Assembly (NCBI GenBank): GCA_018716295.1
Contig: DVKC01000012.1
Coordinates: forward strand, 1-64,000
DNA length: 64,000 bases
DNA from: Candidatus Avimuribaculum pullicola
GTDB taxonomy: Bacteria > Bacteroidota > Bacteroidia > Bacteroidales > Muribaculaceae
Direction: 5' to 3'
Shown: positions 44,228 through 53,142 of the stretch, piece by piece
How positions within the stretch are numbered: position 1 is the stretch's first letter
Layout: every line of letters starts with the position of its first letter
Translations under genes and position numbers: made by a program
Notes under the pieces: generated by a model
Databases searched by the model: none
What the model saw: only the letters and a program-made list of their open reading frames with translations
Told to the model about the DNA's origin: nothing

Positions 44228-44317
44228 TTATTTCTTCTTATGACGGTTCTTTCTCAGTCTTTTTTTACGCTTGTGTGTTGCCATCTTGTGGCCTTTTCTT
44301 TTCTTTCCGCTTGGCAT
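44228..44317 (-). CDS. Tiny basic ribosomal protein, bS38/COX24 (AURKAIP1) type
   Basis: 29 residues from ATG 44317 to TAA 44228-44230. It begins MPSGKKRKGHKMATHKRKKR and ends in RHKKK; more than half of the residues are Lys, Arg or His. The HKMATHKRKKRLRK core matches the short COX24/AURKAIP1 domain proteins of Bacteroidetes, related to mitochondrial mS38 and mycobacterial bS22, which sit in the small ribosomal subunit. It lies between HU and rng, both linked to nucleic-acid function. Its size makes it easy to miss. Confidence 0.8.
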   Translation of the reverse strand: MPSGKKRKGHKMATHKRKKRLRKNRHKKK

Positions 44318-44422
44318 ATCTTTATATATTTAAAAGTTGATTGTCTTTATTAATATATTGTTTCCCGTCCCACACAAGGGGACGGATACGAGAATTACTT
44401 CCACCAGGGGGCAGTAAGTGAA

Positions 44423-44695
44423 TTACTTCACTTGCTCCATGAAAACTTTAGCCGGCTTGAATGCTGGAATCTTGTGTTCAGGAATGATAAGCGTAGTCCC
44501 TTTCGAGATGTTACGTGCAGTCTTTTGCGAACGTGTCTTAACGATAAAGCTACCGAAGCCGCGCAAGTAAACATTTTCGTTATTGGCAAGGGAGTCCTTA
44601 ACAGTTTCCATAAATTTCTCCACAGTTTCCAGCACCGATGCCTTGTCAATGCCAGTGGTCTTTGCAATCTCGTTTACGATGTCTGCTTTAGTCAT
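44423..44695 (-). CDS. HU family DNA-binding protein
   Basis: 90 residues, the normal size. MTKADIVNEIAKTTGIDKASV, the VYLRGFGSFIVKTRSQKTARN arm region with a shortened DNA-binding arm, and IPEHKIPAFKPAK at the end match HU/IHF. It bends and compacts DNA. Its closeness to the bS38-like and rng genes is probably a conserved Bacteroidales arrangement. Confidence 0.95.
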   Translation of the reverse strand: MTKADIVNEIAKTTGIDKASVLETVEKFMETVKDSLANNENVYLRGFGSFIVKTRSQKTARNISKGTTLIIPEHKIPAFKPAKVFMEQVK

Positions 44696-45049
44696 TGTAT
44701 TCGTTTATTTTAATTATTTAAAATTTCCCATATCCACAAACAAAGTGGAAAATAGACGCCAACACACTGCCGAACAATCTATTTTTCAACAATTTTGCGC
44801 TTCACAAATCCTACCTTACCGGATTTGTAGGTGCAAATATCGCACTTTTTTTTGAAATATAGGTAAGGTGCATCGAAATTTTCATAGAATTTTTTGTTTT
44901 TCACTTGTTTAGGTCGCAAAGCGGGCTGTCGCCGCCAACGATTTATACCATAACACGGAAATCGTTTCTTAAATTTTGCAAAATTTAAACTGCTACATAA
45001 ACTGCCTCGTATTAACTTTGCAACTAATTTTGTAAACACACTTTAAAAT
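44696..45049. other. Divergent intergenic region between HU and the queuosine precursor transporter
   Basis: 354 bases without a gene. It should hold the HU promoter on the minus strand (a GATATTTG box around 44835-44842 is a candidate) and the transporter promoter on the plus strand (-7-like TAACTTTG at 45013-45020, -33 partner weak). Confidence 0.4.
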
Positions 45050-45742
45050 ATGAACAAGAGATTCACCATTCCTTTCTTGCTACTCACCGTGCTGTTTTGC
45101 ATCTTTCTCGTCGTGGCCAACATGCTCGAAGTAAAGGTTGTGAAATTAGGCCCATTGTCGGCTACCGCCGGGCTTGTGGTATTTCCCATCTCGTATGTCA
45201 TCAACGACTGCATAGTCGAGGTGTATGGCTTCAACCGCGCTCGGTTTGTGATATGGCTTGGATTTCTTATGAACTTGGTGGTCGTGCTGCTTGTGCAACT
45301 CGCGCTCGTCTTGCCACCCGACCCCGTGTGGGACGGGCAACAAGCCATGGAAGCCATCTACGGAAGCACGCCTCGGATATTGCTTGCCAGCTTCATAGCA
45401 TTTGTGTGCGGCTCAATGGTGAACGCATACGTCATGAGCCGCATGAAAGTGGCAAGCCATGGACGGCACTTCTCGGCACGGGCAATATTGTCAACCCTTT
45501 TTGGCGAGGGTATCGACTCACTCGTATTCTTCCCTATCGCGTTCGGCGGGGTGTTGCCGTGGGAAACGGTAGCAACACTCATTTGGAGCCAGGCCATCAT
45601 AAAGACCGCCTATGAGGTTGCCGTGTTGCCCGTGACTGTGCGTGTGGTGCGACTTATAAAACGGCGCGAACGCATCGACACATACGACGATGCCCAGAGC
45701 AACGTGGATTACCGCTGGTGGAGAATCGACAAGCTCGACTAA
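45050..45742 (+). CDS. Queuosine precursor transporter (YhhQ/DUF165 family)
   Basis: 230 residues, about six membrane helices. Characteristic stretches are FPISYVINDCIVEVYGFNRAR and SRMKVASHGRHFSARAILSTLFGEGIDSLVFFPIAF. E. coli YhhQ imports preQ0/preQ1 for queuosine in tRNA. No que genes are adjacent. A HAD phosphatase gene follows after 38 bases. Confidence 0.9.
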   Translation: MNKRFTIPFLLLTVLFCIFLVVANMLEVKVVKLGPLSATAGLVVFPISYVINDCIVEVYGFNRARFVIWLGFLMNLVVVLLVQLALVLPPDPVWDGQQAMEAIYGSTPRILLASFIAFVCGSMVNAYVMSRMKVASHGRHFSARAILSTLFGEGIDSLVFFPIAFGGVLPWETVATLIWSQAIIKTAYEVAVLPVTVRVVRLIKRRERIDTYDDAQSNVDYRWWRIDKLD

Positions 45743-45780
45743 ACACGCATTTTTACTTCTTTTTTTAAGAACCAGCTTTC

Positions 45781-46488
45781 ATGATGGAAATATTCAAAAA
45801 TATAACAACGGTCTTTGTTGACCTCGACGATACTATATGGTGGTTTTCCAAAAACTCGTTGCAATCACTGCGCCATGTTTTCGACCAATTCGGGATTGGA
45901 AAATTTTGCGACTATGAAACATTCGACATGCACTACCACTACATCAACAGCCATCTGTGGAACGAATACCACCATGGACGCATTCCGAAAGAAGTGCTTG
46001 TAAACGAACGTTTCAGGTATGCCCTCGAAAAATCGGGCTGTCCTACAGGCGCAATCGACGGCAAAGCAATGAACAGCGAGTATCTCGACTTCCTGTCGCG
46101 CCTGCCACTCGCCGTGCCCGGAGCCGAGGAAATGCTCAGTTATATACACTCGAAATATGACGTAAATGTATTGAGCAATGGGTTCAAAGGCGTGCAACAA
46201 CGCAAATTGGCATCTTCGGGACTTGACAAGTATATACACCAAGTGGTGCTCTCAGACGACTGCGGCATAACCAAACCGCTACGGGGCATATTCGACTATG
46301 CGCTCGACCGATGCCATGCCACAGCACAAAAGTCTGTAATGATAGGCGACAATTACGAAACCGACATTTGCGGCGCACACGATGCAGGGTGGCACACCAT
46401 CTATTTCAACGCCGATGCAGCACAAGGCAACTATCCGTCGGCCGATGCCATGGTCACTTCTTTAGCACAAATAATGGATATATTGTGA
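45781..46488 (+). CDS. HAD phosphatase, YjjG-like nucleotidase
   Basis: 235 residues; the second ATG (45784) may be the start. HAD motif I is VDLDDTIWWF, motif II LSNG in VNVLSNGFKGVQ, motif III Lys in SDDCGITKPLRGIFDYAL, motif IV MIGDNYETDICGA. The WW/F-N-S segment after motif I is like YjjG, a pyrimidine nucleotidase clearing noncanonical nucleotides. Substrate is inferred. Confidence 0.88.
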   Translation: MMEIFKNITTVFVDLDDTIWWFSKNSLQSLRHVFDQFGIGKFCDYETFDMHYHYINSHLWNEYHHGRIPKEVLVNERFRYALEKSGCPTGAIDGKAMNSEYLDFLSRLPLAVPGAEEMLSYIHSKYDVNVLSNGFKGVQQRKLASSGLDKYIHQVVLSDDCGITKPLRGIFDYALDRCHATAQKSVMIGDNYETDICGAHDAGWHTIYFNADAAQGNYPSADAMVTSLAQIMDIL

Positions 46489-46509
46489 CACCAGCCACAC
46501 GCACAGGAA

Positions 46510-49380
46510 TCAATACCACGTCACCCCAGTCGAAGAACTGCTTCGCTTGTCATACTTGAGGTCGCTTAACAACGACGATTTAACGGCAATGTGGAAATTA
46601 TATGACTTATACGGCCCAACCGGCACGAAACTGGCGGTCATGGTGAAGCAGTGCAAGTCGCGCGATATGGAGCAATTCATATATGCAATCTTTCCTGTAT
46701 CGAAGTTGTAACTTGCCGAGAAGTTAAACGCCCAGTTCTTGGTGGGCTTCACATTGCCCGACAAGCTCAAATTCTGCGTTATGCGGCCGTTATAATCCAT
46801 CTTCTCATAGTTGAAGTCGCCATAACTGTAGTTGACCGAGTAATTCAACGTCAAGCTCCATGGGAACTCCCACTTGGCATATCCATCAGGATTAAGCTCT
46901 ATGCCCGACTCGGTGCGGCCACCTTTGTTCTCTTCTTCTCTTTCATTTCTGCGATATCGGTCAACAGCCTCGGGCGGCTCATCTTGCAGCTTCTCTTCCT
47001 TGTCTTTTTTCTTCTTGAAAGTGTCGTTGTTGAGCGTATATGAGAATGAAGTACCCGTACTTGACAACTTGGCAAGCCCCTTGCCAGCTTGCAAACGTGT
47101 GCGATTGACGCGCGTTGGCGTTCCATACTCATTAAGCTGGTAGGTATATACATCCCACGTGGCCGACAGGTTGAGGTTGAAATTCTTCATCAACCGCAAC
47201 GACAACGACGTGTTGATGTTGCTCCAGCGAAGCGAGTCGGCAGCGAAGTTGTAAGACTGGCTAACGGTAAAATTCTCAATTAGCGATATTTTTTTCACGC
47301 CAGTACTGTCGGCGTCGCTTTTCACTTTCATTTCCACATTGTTGGCAAGCGACAAGCTCACCGACCCTGTTTTGCCCTCGCCGACACTACCGAATATACC
47401 ATGCGCAAAGTAGGAATACTTGGTATTGACAAGTTTGCCCGTAGTAGGATTGGTATAAGCGTATGTACCATAATACCCCCAGAATGGAGAACTAAAGTCG
47501 GGAGCACCTGTAAATGAGATTGTAGGTGTCAACACATGGCGTATCATCTGCACCTTGTCACCAAATATTTTCCACGGCTTGAAGAAGCCATAAATCTTGG
47601 TATCAAGCGAAACCGATGCACTGAAGTCGAATATATTGTAGAAGCTATAAGTAGTGTCACGCACCACTGCCGATGCCGCCGGATCCCACTGCTGGCGTAT
47701 CTTGCTGGTGTACATTCGGTCGTTTATGCTCACACTGGGAGTGACATTGATGTAGTCAAACACATTGAATGTCGCCGAGATAGGTATCGTGTGGCGCATA
47801 CCGTTGCGCCAATCCTTGATTAGGCTTTTCTTGAAAAATTCATTCTGCCCCGCAGTAAGCGAGTTCTGGAAAACGCCGGTATATGACATTTTTATCTTCT
47901 CATACCACTTTTCCTCGCCTACAGCTTTCTTGCGCTTGAATGGCGCAGTCTGCGACATGGTTAACGTTATGTTTGGGAACGACACGGTAAGTGTCGAGTC
48001 GGACGAGCGTTGCGAGATATTAGCCGATGCCGATAAACTCCACTTTGAATTGGGGAACCTGTAGGTCATGTTGACACTACTACTTGTAGTGTTCTCGGTA
48101 AACGAATTGCTATAATAGTCGTCAAGGTTGTTACGACTGTAACCGCTGGTGGCAAAATTCACGCTCGCCGAAAATGTCATGTTGGGATTGGCTTTGGAAT
48201 CCTGCGAGTGCGTCCAAGCCAATTTAAAGTTGTTCTGTTTCGAGTAATCGGGTTCACCTTTTTCACCTGTAATGGTCGTCAGGAAACTCATGTTGAAACT
48301 TCCCGAAAACTTGTAACGCTTTTTATAGGTCGATTGCGCAGCTACACCCCACGAACCTTTGGTGTATATTTCCCCAGTGAGGGCAAGGTCGATTTTGTCG
48401 TTGATGGCAAAATAATAACCGCCATCCTTCAGGTAATAGCCACGATTGTAGTCATCGCCAAACGTCGGCATGATTATACCCGACGAATAATCTTCGCTGA
48501 AAGGGAAGAAACCGAATGGAATGGCAAGCGGCAACGGCACATCGGCAAGTACCATGTAGGCCGGCCCCATCACAATATCCTTCTTCGGCCGCACCTTGGC
48601 TTTTGTGAGTTGCAAGTAGAAGTGCGGGTGTTCGTGGTTGTCGCACGTGGTATAACGTCCTTCCTTGATGAAATATTCGTCGTTCTCCATCTTTTTAGTC
48701 TGCCCGCCAGTCAGGTAGCCTTCGCCTTGCTGTGTCACCACCTCGGTAATAAAACCCTTCTTGGTCTTGAAATTGTAACGCATCGTCTTCGACTCATATT
48801 CACCACTGCGGTCGGTGAACACTGGCAAGCCATTAACCTCGCCCGTGCTGTCGGGACGTCCCACGGCATACACCTCGCTATTGTCCATATTCATGTCGAT
48901 TTGCATCGACTTCAAGTTGATGTCGCCGTATGTAACATCGCCATCACCATACATCGACACATTGTTGCGCCCATAAAACACCAATGAATCCTTTGTTGAA
49001 AATTGCACCGGGTTGTCAAGGTCAACCATTGTCATCACAAATCTCGACCGTTGTCGCAACGTGTCGGCACGAGCTACCGACGTGGAATCATTAGCGACAG
49101 CCTTGGTCGAATCGGCAGCCATCACGGCAGCCGTGTCACTGGCAAGACGTTGCTCCTGCAACCGCGATATGATACTGTCGGCAGCGGCACTCTTCACCGA
49201 GTCGGCCACGACCTGTGCCATCGAGTCGATGGCAGCTACAACAGTGTCGCCCAGCAGTTCCTCCACCGTGGGGGGCAAGTCTTGTGTTGTCCCATCGGTC
49301 GATTGCTTGGCTGTGCTACAGCTATGGCAAATCCACAAGACAACAACAAAAGATGCTATATATAGTAGAATACTTTTCAA
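46510..49380 (-). CDS. lptD: LptD-like LPS-assembly outer-membrane protein
   Basis: 956 residues. A signal sequence with a possible lipobox (FVVVLWICHSC) is followed by a Ser/Ala/Asp-rich spacer, an OstA/LptA-like beta-jellyroll (YGDINLKSMQIDMNMDNSEVYAVG) and a long beta-barrel ending in an aromatic residue (GVTWY). The Cys-containing segment YTTCDNHEHPHFYLQ is typical of LptD. It inserts LPS into the outer leaflet. It likely has its own promoter (TAATTTTG about 49409-49416). Confidence 0.9.
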   Translation of the reverse strand: MKSILLYIASFVVVLWICHSCSTAKQSTDGTTQDLPPTVEELLGDTVVAAIDSMAQVVADSVKSAAADSIISRLQEQRLASDTAAVMAADSTKAVANDSTSVARADTLRQRSRFVMTMVDLDNPVQFSTKDSLVFYGRNNVSMYGDGDVTYGDINLKSMQIDMNMDNSEVYAVGRPDSTGEVNGLPVFTDRSGEYESKTMRYNFKTKKGFITEVVTQQGEGYLTGGQTKKMENDEYFIKEGRYTTCDNHEHPHFYLQLTKAKVRPKKDIVMGPAYMVLADVPLPLAIPFGFFPFSEDYSSGIIMPTFGDDYNRGYYLKDGGYYFAINDKIDLALTGEIYTKGSWGVAAQSTYKKRYKFSGSFNMSFLTTITGEKGEPDYSKQNNFKLAWTHSQDSKANPNMTFSASVNFATSGYSRNNLDDYYSNSFTENTTSSSVNMTYRFPNSKWSLSASANISQRSSDSTLTVSFPNITLTMSQTAPFKRKKAVGEEKWYEKIKMSYTGVFQNSLTAGQNEFFKKSLIKDWRNGMRHTIPISATFNVFDYINVTPSVSINDRMYTSKIRQQWDPAASAVVRDTTYSFYNIFDFSASVSLDTKIYGFFKPWKIFGDKVQMIRHVLTPTISFTGAPDFSSPFWGYYGTYAYTNPTTGKLVNTKYSYFAHGIFGSVGEGKTGSVSLSLANNVEMKVKSDADSTGVKKISLIENFTVSQSYNFAADSLRWSNINTSLSLRLMKNFNLNLSATWDVYTYQLNEYGTPTRVNRTRLQAGKGLAKLSSTGTSFSYTLNNDTFKKKKDKEEKLQDEPPEAVDRYRRNEREEENKGGRTESGIELNPDGYAKWEFPWSLTLNYSVNYSYGDFNYEKMDYNGRITQNLSLSGNVKPTKNWAFNFSASYNFDTGKIAYMNCSISRDLHCFTMTASFVPVGPYKSYNFHIAVKSSLLSDLKYDKRSSSSTGVTWY

Positions 49381-49697
49381 TTTTCAATTTGCAGAAATCA
49401 GGTGCAAAATTAAGGAAATACATTCACACCTACACAATATTGACACTAATTATTGTTATAATGCCACCTGTCGCCACCCAATCAGATGGCCCACAGAGAT
49501 GTTTAAACACAAATCGGTCATTAGATTTTGATCTGGTTGTACACTTATGTTTGTCGGATTGTTTTTTTTTGCCTTGCCGAAGGCGGGGCGGGCTACGTCG
49601 AGGCGGGGCGGAAAGAAAGACGGCAGACAGAAGTGTGCAAAACGGTCAAAGAGCTTTAATTTTTTTCATTTTGCGGCCTAATGGCTGATTTGGGTTA
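49381..49697. other. Intergenic region between lptD and tRNA-His
   Basis: No gene seen. It holds the lptD promoter candidate, a GGTCATTAGA motif at 49516-49525 identical to part of the terminal repeat of element A, a run of nine T, and a G-rich imperfect direct repeat (two GGCGGGGCGG units near 49583 and 49600). These may be decayed mobile DNA. Confidence 0.4.
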
Positions 49698-49742
49698 AAA
49701 CAAAGAAGCTGGGCTATTGAAAGTCCAGCTTCGAGATATTCT
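49698..49742 (-). terminator. Terminator of the tRNA-His transcript
   Basis: Minus-strand GAAGCTGG and CCAGCTTC (49735-49742, 49705-49712; perfect 8 bp, 22-base loop) followed by TTTGTTTT, directly after the tRNA 3' end. Confidence 0.7.
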
Positions 49743-49746
49743 TTGG

Positions 49747-49821
<75 letters not shown>

Positions 49822-49896
49822 ATCTTTGTTTTTCGGCTGCAAAGTTAAACCGTTTTTTCCAATTATGCAACAGTTTTTGAAAAAATATTTTCAACT

Positions 49897-50724
49897 TTAT
49901 TCTTTCGTCATTGAGAATGAGCGCATTATGCGAGCCACAATATATGTCAATATCAACAACAAAACTATTGTTACTGATGCTGGCACGCTCACCAAATAAA
50001 CTCCGAAGAGGTAGCTGCCCCAAAGCCCGCCTACAGCACATAATATGCCTATAGCCACCGACAACATCATCATTTTGCCAAATCGCTTGGCATACAGCTC
50101 GGCAACCATCTGGGGCATGGTGAGCATTGTCATCAGCAGCATTATACCTATCAGCCTGATAGTCAAGACCACACACAATGCCACCATTACCGACATCACA
50201 CAATTGACCGCTTTCTCGGGCAAACGCTTTGTTGCAGCAAAATCACGATCAAAGGCACACGCCACTATAACTCGGTAAAAAAGTGCAAAAAACGCCACCA
50301 GCACAACAAGGAAAACGGCAAATGCCACAATATCGCCACGGCTAATGGTGAGGATATTACCAAAAAGGAACGAATTGAGGTCGGGCACGTAACCAGGCGT
50401 GAGAAATATAAACAACGTGCCCACGGCCATGCCGAACGCCCACACCACGGCTATTGCCGAATCTTCGCGCACATGCTGCCTTGCCGACATCCATTCCACG
50501 CCCAGCGACGATGCCACGGCAAACACGCCAGCCGCAAATATCGGATTGATACCAAGGTAATAGCCCAACCCAAGCCCGCCGAAACAGGCGTGAGTGATGC
50601 CTCCAGTGATGAACACCATGCGGCGAGTAACGATGTAAGTGCCTATCATGGCGGCAGCTATGCCAACCAGCAAGACTCCCAACAAAGCGTTCTGGAAAAA
50701 CGTGTAGTTAAATATTTCAAGCAT
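49897..50724 (-). CDS. Metal ABC transporter permease (ZnuB/MntB type)
   Basis: 275 residues from ATG 50724; the longer frame begins with a polar stretch and overlaps the upstream gene more deeply. About eight membrane helices, with the family segments GTYIVTRRMVFITGGITHACFGGLGLGYYLG and LTIRLIGIMLLMTMLTMP. It would carry zinc, manganese or iron across the inner membrane. The ATPase and binding protein are not in the window. It overlaps the preceding small Cys-containing protein gene by eight bases. Confidence 0.88.
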   Translation of the reverse strand: MLEIFNYTFFQNALLGVLLVGIAAAMIGTYIVTRRMVFITGGITHACFGGLGLGYYLGINPIFAAGVFAVASSLGVEWMSARQHVREDSAIAVVWAFGMAVGTLFIFLTPGYVPDLNSFLFGNILTISRGDIVAFAVFLVVLVAFFALFYRVIVACAFDRDFAATKRLPEKAVNCVMSVMVALCVVLTIRLIGIMLLMTMLTMPQMVAELYAKRFGKMMMLSVAIGILCAVGGLWGSYLFGVYLVSVPASVTIVLLLILTYIVARIMRSFSMTKE

Positions 50725-51157
50725 TTGCCACACTGTTACTGTTATGCGACTCACGCGCCTCAGCGGCAAGCATCACCAGCTCGTCACGCACCACCGATGG
50801 CAATTCTATCTGACGCAACTGTATGGAACGCGCCCACCCTCCTATTTCCTCGGGACGCAGCGTGTAAAGCACATCACGGAATTGTTCAATCTGCTCATCG
50901 GTATATTCATCGGCTTTCATGCCGCGATAAGCATCCAATTCTTCATCTTCGTAATATACTATTTCCTTGCTCACAGCGGCAAGCAACGATTCTTTCTCAC
51001 ACACCAAGTGTTGCCCACAACACCCCTCGGGACGATTGGGCACAGGTTGCGCTTCGGCTTGCCCTGCTTCGCCACCTTTCTCGGTGATGCGGTGGTGGAT
51101 ATACAACACAATGCCTGTTACCACCAAGGCAAGCAAAATCCACAATGCTACTATCAT
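50717..51157 (-). CDS. Small membrane-anchored protein with a Cys cluster
   Basis: 146 residues. One N-terminal membrane helix (ALWILLALVVTGIVLYI) is followed by a short charged linker and EGCCGQHLVCEK, a CC-x5-C cluster that may bind metal or a cofactor, then a conserved-looking acidic helical region (YYEDEELDAYRGMKADEYTDEQI). I do not recognise a characterised family, though similar proteins occur beside aroA in Bacteroidales. Its overlap with the metal permease hints at a metal-linked role. Confidence 0.7.
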   Translation of the reverse strand: MIVALWILLALVVTGIVLYIHHRITEKGGEAGQAEAQPVPNRPEGCCGQHLVCEKESLLAAVSKEIVYYEDEELDAYRGMKADEYTDEQIEQFRDVLYTLRPEEIGGWARSIQLRQIELPSVVRDELVMLAAEARESHNSNSVANA

Positions 51158-51161
51158 AAAT

Positions 51162-52409
51162 TCATACCTCCTTTATGCCAAATCCGCTTGCGGCAAGGTG
51201 CCGCCAGTAATCGGGATAAGATTTCGACACCACACCGGCATCGGCCACCACAATCCCCGGGTGTACCAACGCCGCCGGGGCGAACGCCATTGCCATACGA
51301 TGGTCGTCGAAAGTTTCTATTACCACATTTTGCATCCGTGTTTCGACATATCCCGATGGCTCACCACCATACGACAGGCTGCAATCGTCGCCCACGGTTA
51401 TCTCATAGCCCAATTTCAGCAGCTGCGAGCGTAATGCCTCGATGCGGTCGGTTTCTTTTATCCTCAACGTCTGTAATCCGGTGATGTGGAATGGCACTTC
51501 CAACAAGCACGCGGTCACTACCACCGTCTGCGCCAGGTCGGGGCAATCGGCCATGTCCAATTCCATACAACGATTGTCAGACCTTTTGCAATGGCGCAGC
51601 TCGATGCCACCATCGCAAGCCACGGCCTCCACGCCAAACCGCTTGAATATGTCGCACACGCGCGAATCACCTTGCAAGCTGTCGGCAAACAACCCGCGCA
51701 AGAATATATGCGACAATGATGGATTCAATGCCTGTATCTCGAACCAATAGCTCGCAGCCGACCAGTCGCTTTCGACAATGAAGCGCGAAGGCGGCACATA
51801 CACCCCGTCCATGACGATGGTGTTGCCCTCCCACTGCGAATGGATGCCAAACTGGCGCATGATGCCAAGTGTCATATCGATATATGGACGCGAGATTATC
51901 TTGCCCATCAGCGTGACGCGCTTGCAGCCAATGACGGGCGCAACCATAAGCACCGCCGAGATGAATTGTGAACTCATACTGGCATCAATCGCCAAGCTGT
52001 CGCAATGATAGCTGCGACCATGCAACTCGATGGGCGGATATCCAACTTGCCCCACATAACGAATGTCGGCACCACAAGCATTCAACGCATCGACAAGTGG
52101 CTTGATGGGACGCTGCCGCATGCGCTCGGTGCCGTCAAGCACCACCGTACGCCCCGCCTGTACCGAAAAATATGCCGTCAAAAAACGCATTGCCGTTCCG
52201 GCAGCACCGATGTTCACCGTTGCCGACGTATCGTTGGCAAGAGCGGCAATCATGGCATCGGTATCGTCGCAACGAGCCACATTGCCCACATCGCAACGCC
52301 GCCCCGACAAGGCATCTATCACTAACACCCTGTTGCTTATGCTTTTCGAGGCTGGCAGGTCGATGGCATTGTTTATGAATACCGGTATCTTATCAATGCA
52401 ATAATCCAT
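51162..52409 (-). CDS. aroA: 3-Phosphoshikimate 1-carboxyvinyltransferase (EPSP synthase)
   Basis: 415 residues. LPASKSISNR (18-27) and the GAAGTAMRFLTAYF loop mark the shikimate-3-phosphate and PEP sites; IKETDRIEAL and DDHRMAMAFA are the other family signatures. It makes EPSP in aromatic amino-acid synthesis. A full-consensus promoter (52417-52448) ends only seven bases before the ATG, implying a leaderless or nearly leaderless mRNA. It heads the unit aroA, Cys-cluster protein, metal permease. Confidence 0.96.
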   Translation of the reverse strand: MDYCIDKIPVFINNAIDLPASKSISNRVLVIDALSGRRCDVGNVARCDDTDAMIAALANDTSATVNIGAAGTAMRFLTAYFSVQAGRTVVLDGTERMRQRPIKPLVDALNACGADIRYVGQVGYPPIELHGRSYHCDSLAIDASMSSQFISAVLMVAPVIGCKRVTLMGKIISRPYIDMTLGIMRQFGIHSQWEGNTIVMDGVYVPPSRFIVESDWSAASYWFEIQALNPSLSHIFLRGLFADSLQGDSRVCDIFKRFGVEAVACDGGIELRHCKRSDNRCMELDMADCPDLAQTVVVTACLLEVPFHITGLQTLRIKETDRIEALRSQLLKLGYEITVGDDCSLSYGGEPSGYVETRMQNVVIETFDDHRMAMAFAPAALVHPGIVVADAGVVSKSYPDYWRHLAASGFGIKEV

Positions 52410-52416
52410 AGTGCCG

Positions 52417-52448
52417 CAAAATTAAAAACAGTTTCCCACCCCTGCAAA
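52417..52448 (-). promoter_or_regulatory. aroA promoter adjoining the start codon
   Basis: Minus strand TTTG (52445-52448), 20 bases, TAATTTTG (52417-52424). The ATG starts at 52409, leaving seven bases. Confidence 0.75.
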
Positions 52449-52590
52449 TTATTCCCAAAAATCTACACCGCAGATTTTAGCCCTGGTTTAAATTTAGTGC
52501 AAATAGATTTTTAAAATTTATTCTCAAAGATATTCCCGCCCAACTTGGCGCAATATATATCAGGACATCTGATAGTTCCCAAATCCCTCT

Positions 52591-53142
52591 TCACACAAAA
52601 GCGACCTGTGTATCTGGTAAAATTTCAGTTATGTTAGAAATTCTATTAACCGAAACCTTAATTGCATGCACCCATATTAGCTTCTGCTTCAACTTCTGCA
52701 ACCAAATGCTCATTTGCGCCTTACTTTCTGCCTCACTGGTCACATCCCATTCAATACAAGCAATGACAGTCAACTTTTTATTGCTGTCAAGCAACAGCCT
52801 ATTCACGTGTGCAAAAAATTCTTCATCATTGGTAGAAAAACGTGCAGCACACACAGCAGTGGCAAGCGTATCCCTCACTTTAACAGCAATCCTACGCATC
52901 AACTCTTCGCCACTTGCACCAAGCACTTCGCGAGTGCTTTTATCCCGTGTATGCCCCCGATAATTCTTTACTTCAATCAAAAACAACCTACTACCATTGT
53001 GAATACCCATAAAATCCACAGCTTTTGTCGGCTTAAGAACCTTTTCAACCTTTTTATGCGCTACATGCTCATCATACTTAATCACCGTCCAACAAGTGTC
53101 CCGAAAGTTAAAGTTGATGCCACTCTCTTGAAAACTATTCAT
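52591..53142 (-). CDS. PD-(D/E)XK nuclease-like protein, partner of an AAA ATPase
   Basis: 183 residues. Asp43 in KAVDFMGI and Glu57-Val-Lys59 in FLIEVKNYRGH form a D-x13-E-x-K pattern, the core of PD-(D/E)XK nucleases, in the expected beta-strand context; an upstream Glu (Glu33 in KKVEKVL) could complete the site. A helical region and a strand LTVIACIEWDV follow. I cannot assign a named family. Its start overlaps the ATPase stop by eight bases, so the two are translationally coupled. Base composition is AT-rich relative to the core genes. Confidence 0.7.
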   Translation of the reverse strand: MNSFQESGINFNFRDTCWTVIKYDEHVAHKKVEKVLKPTKAVDFMGIHNGSRLFLIEVKNYRGHTRDKSTREVLGASGEELMRRIAVKVRDTLATAVCAARFSTNDEEFFAHVNRLLLDSNKKLTVIACIEWDVTSEAESKAQMSIWLQKLKQKLIWVHAIKVSVNRISNITEILPDTQVAFV

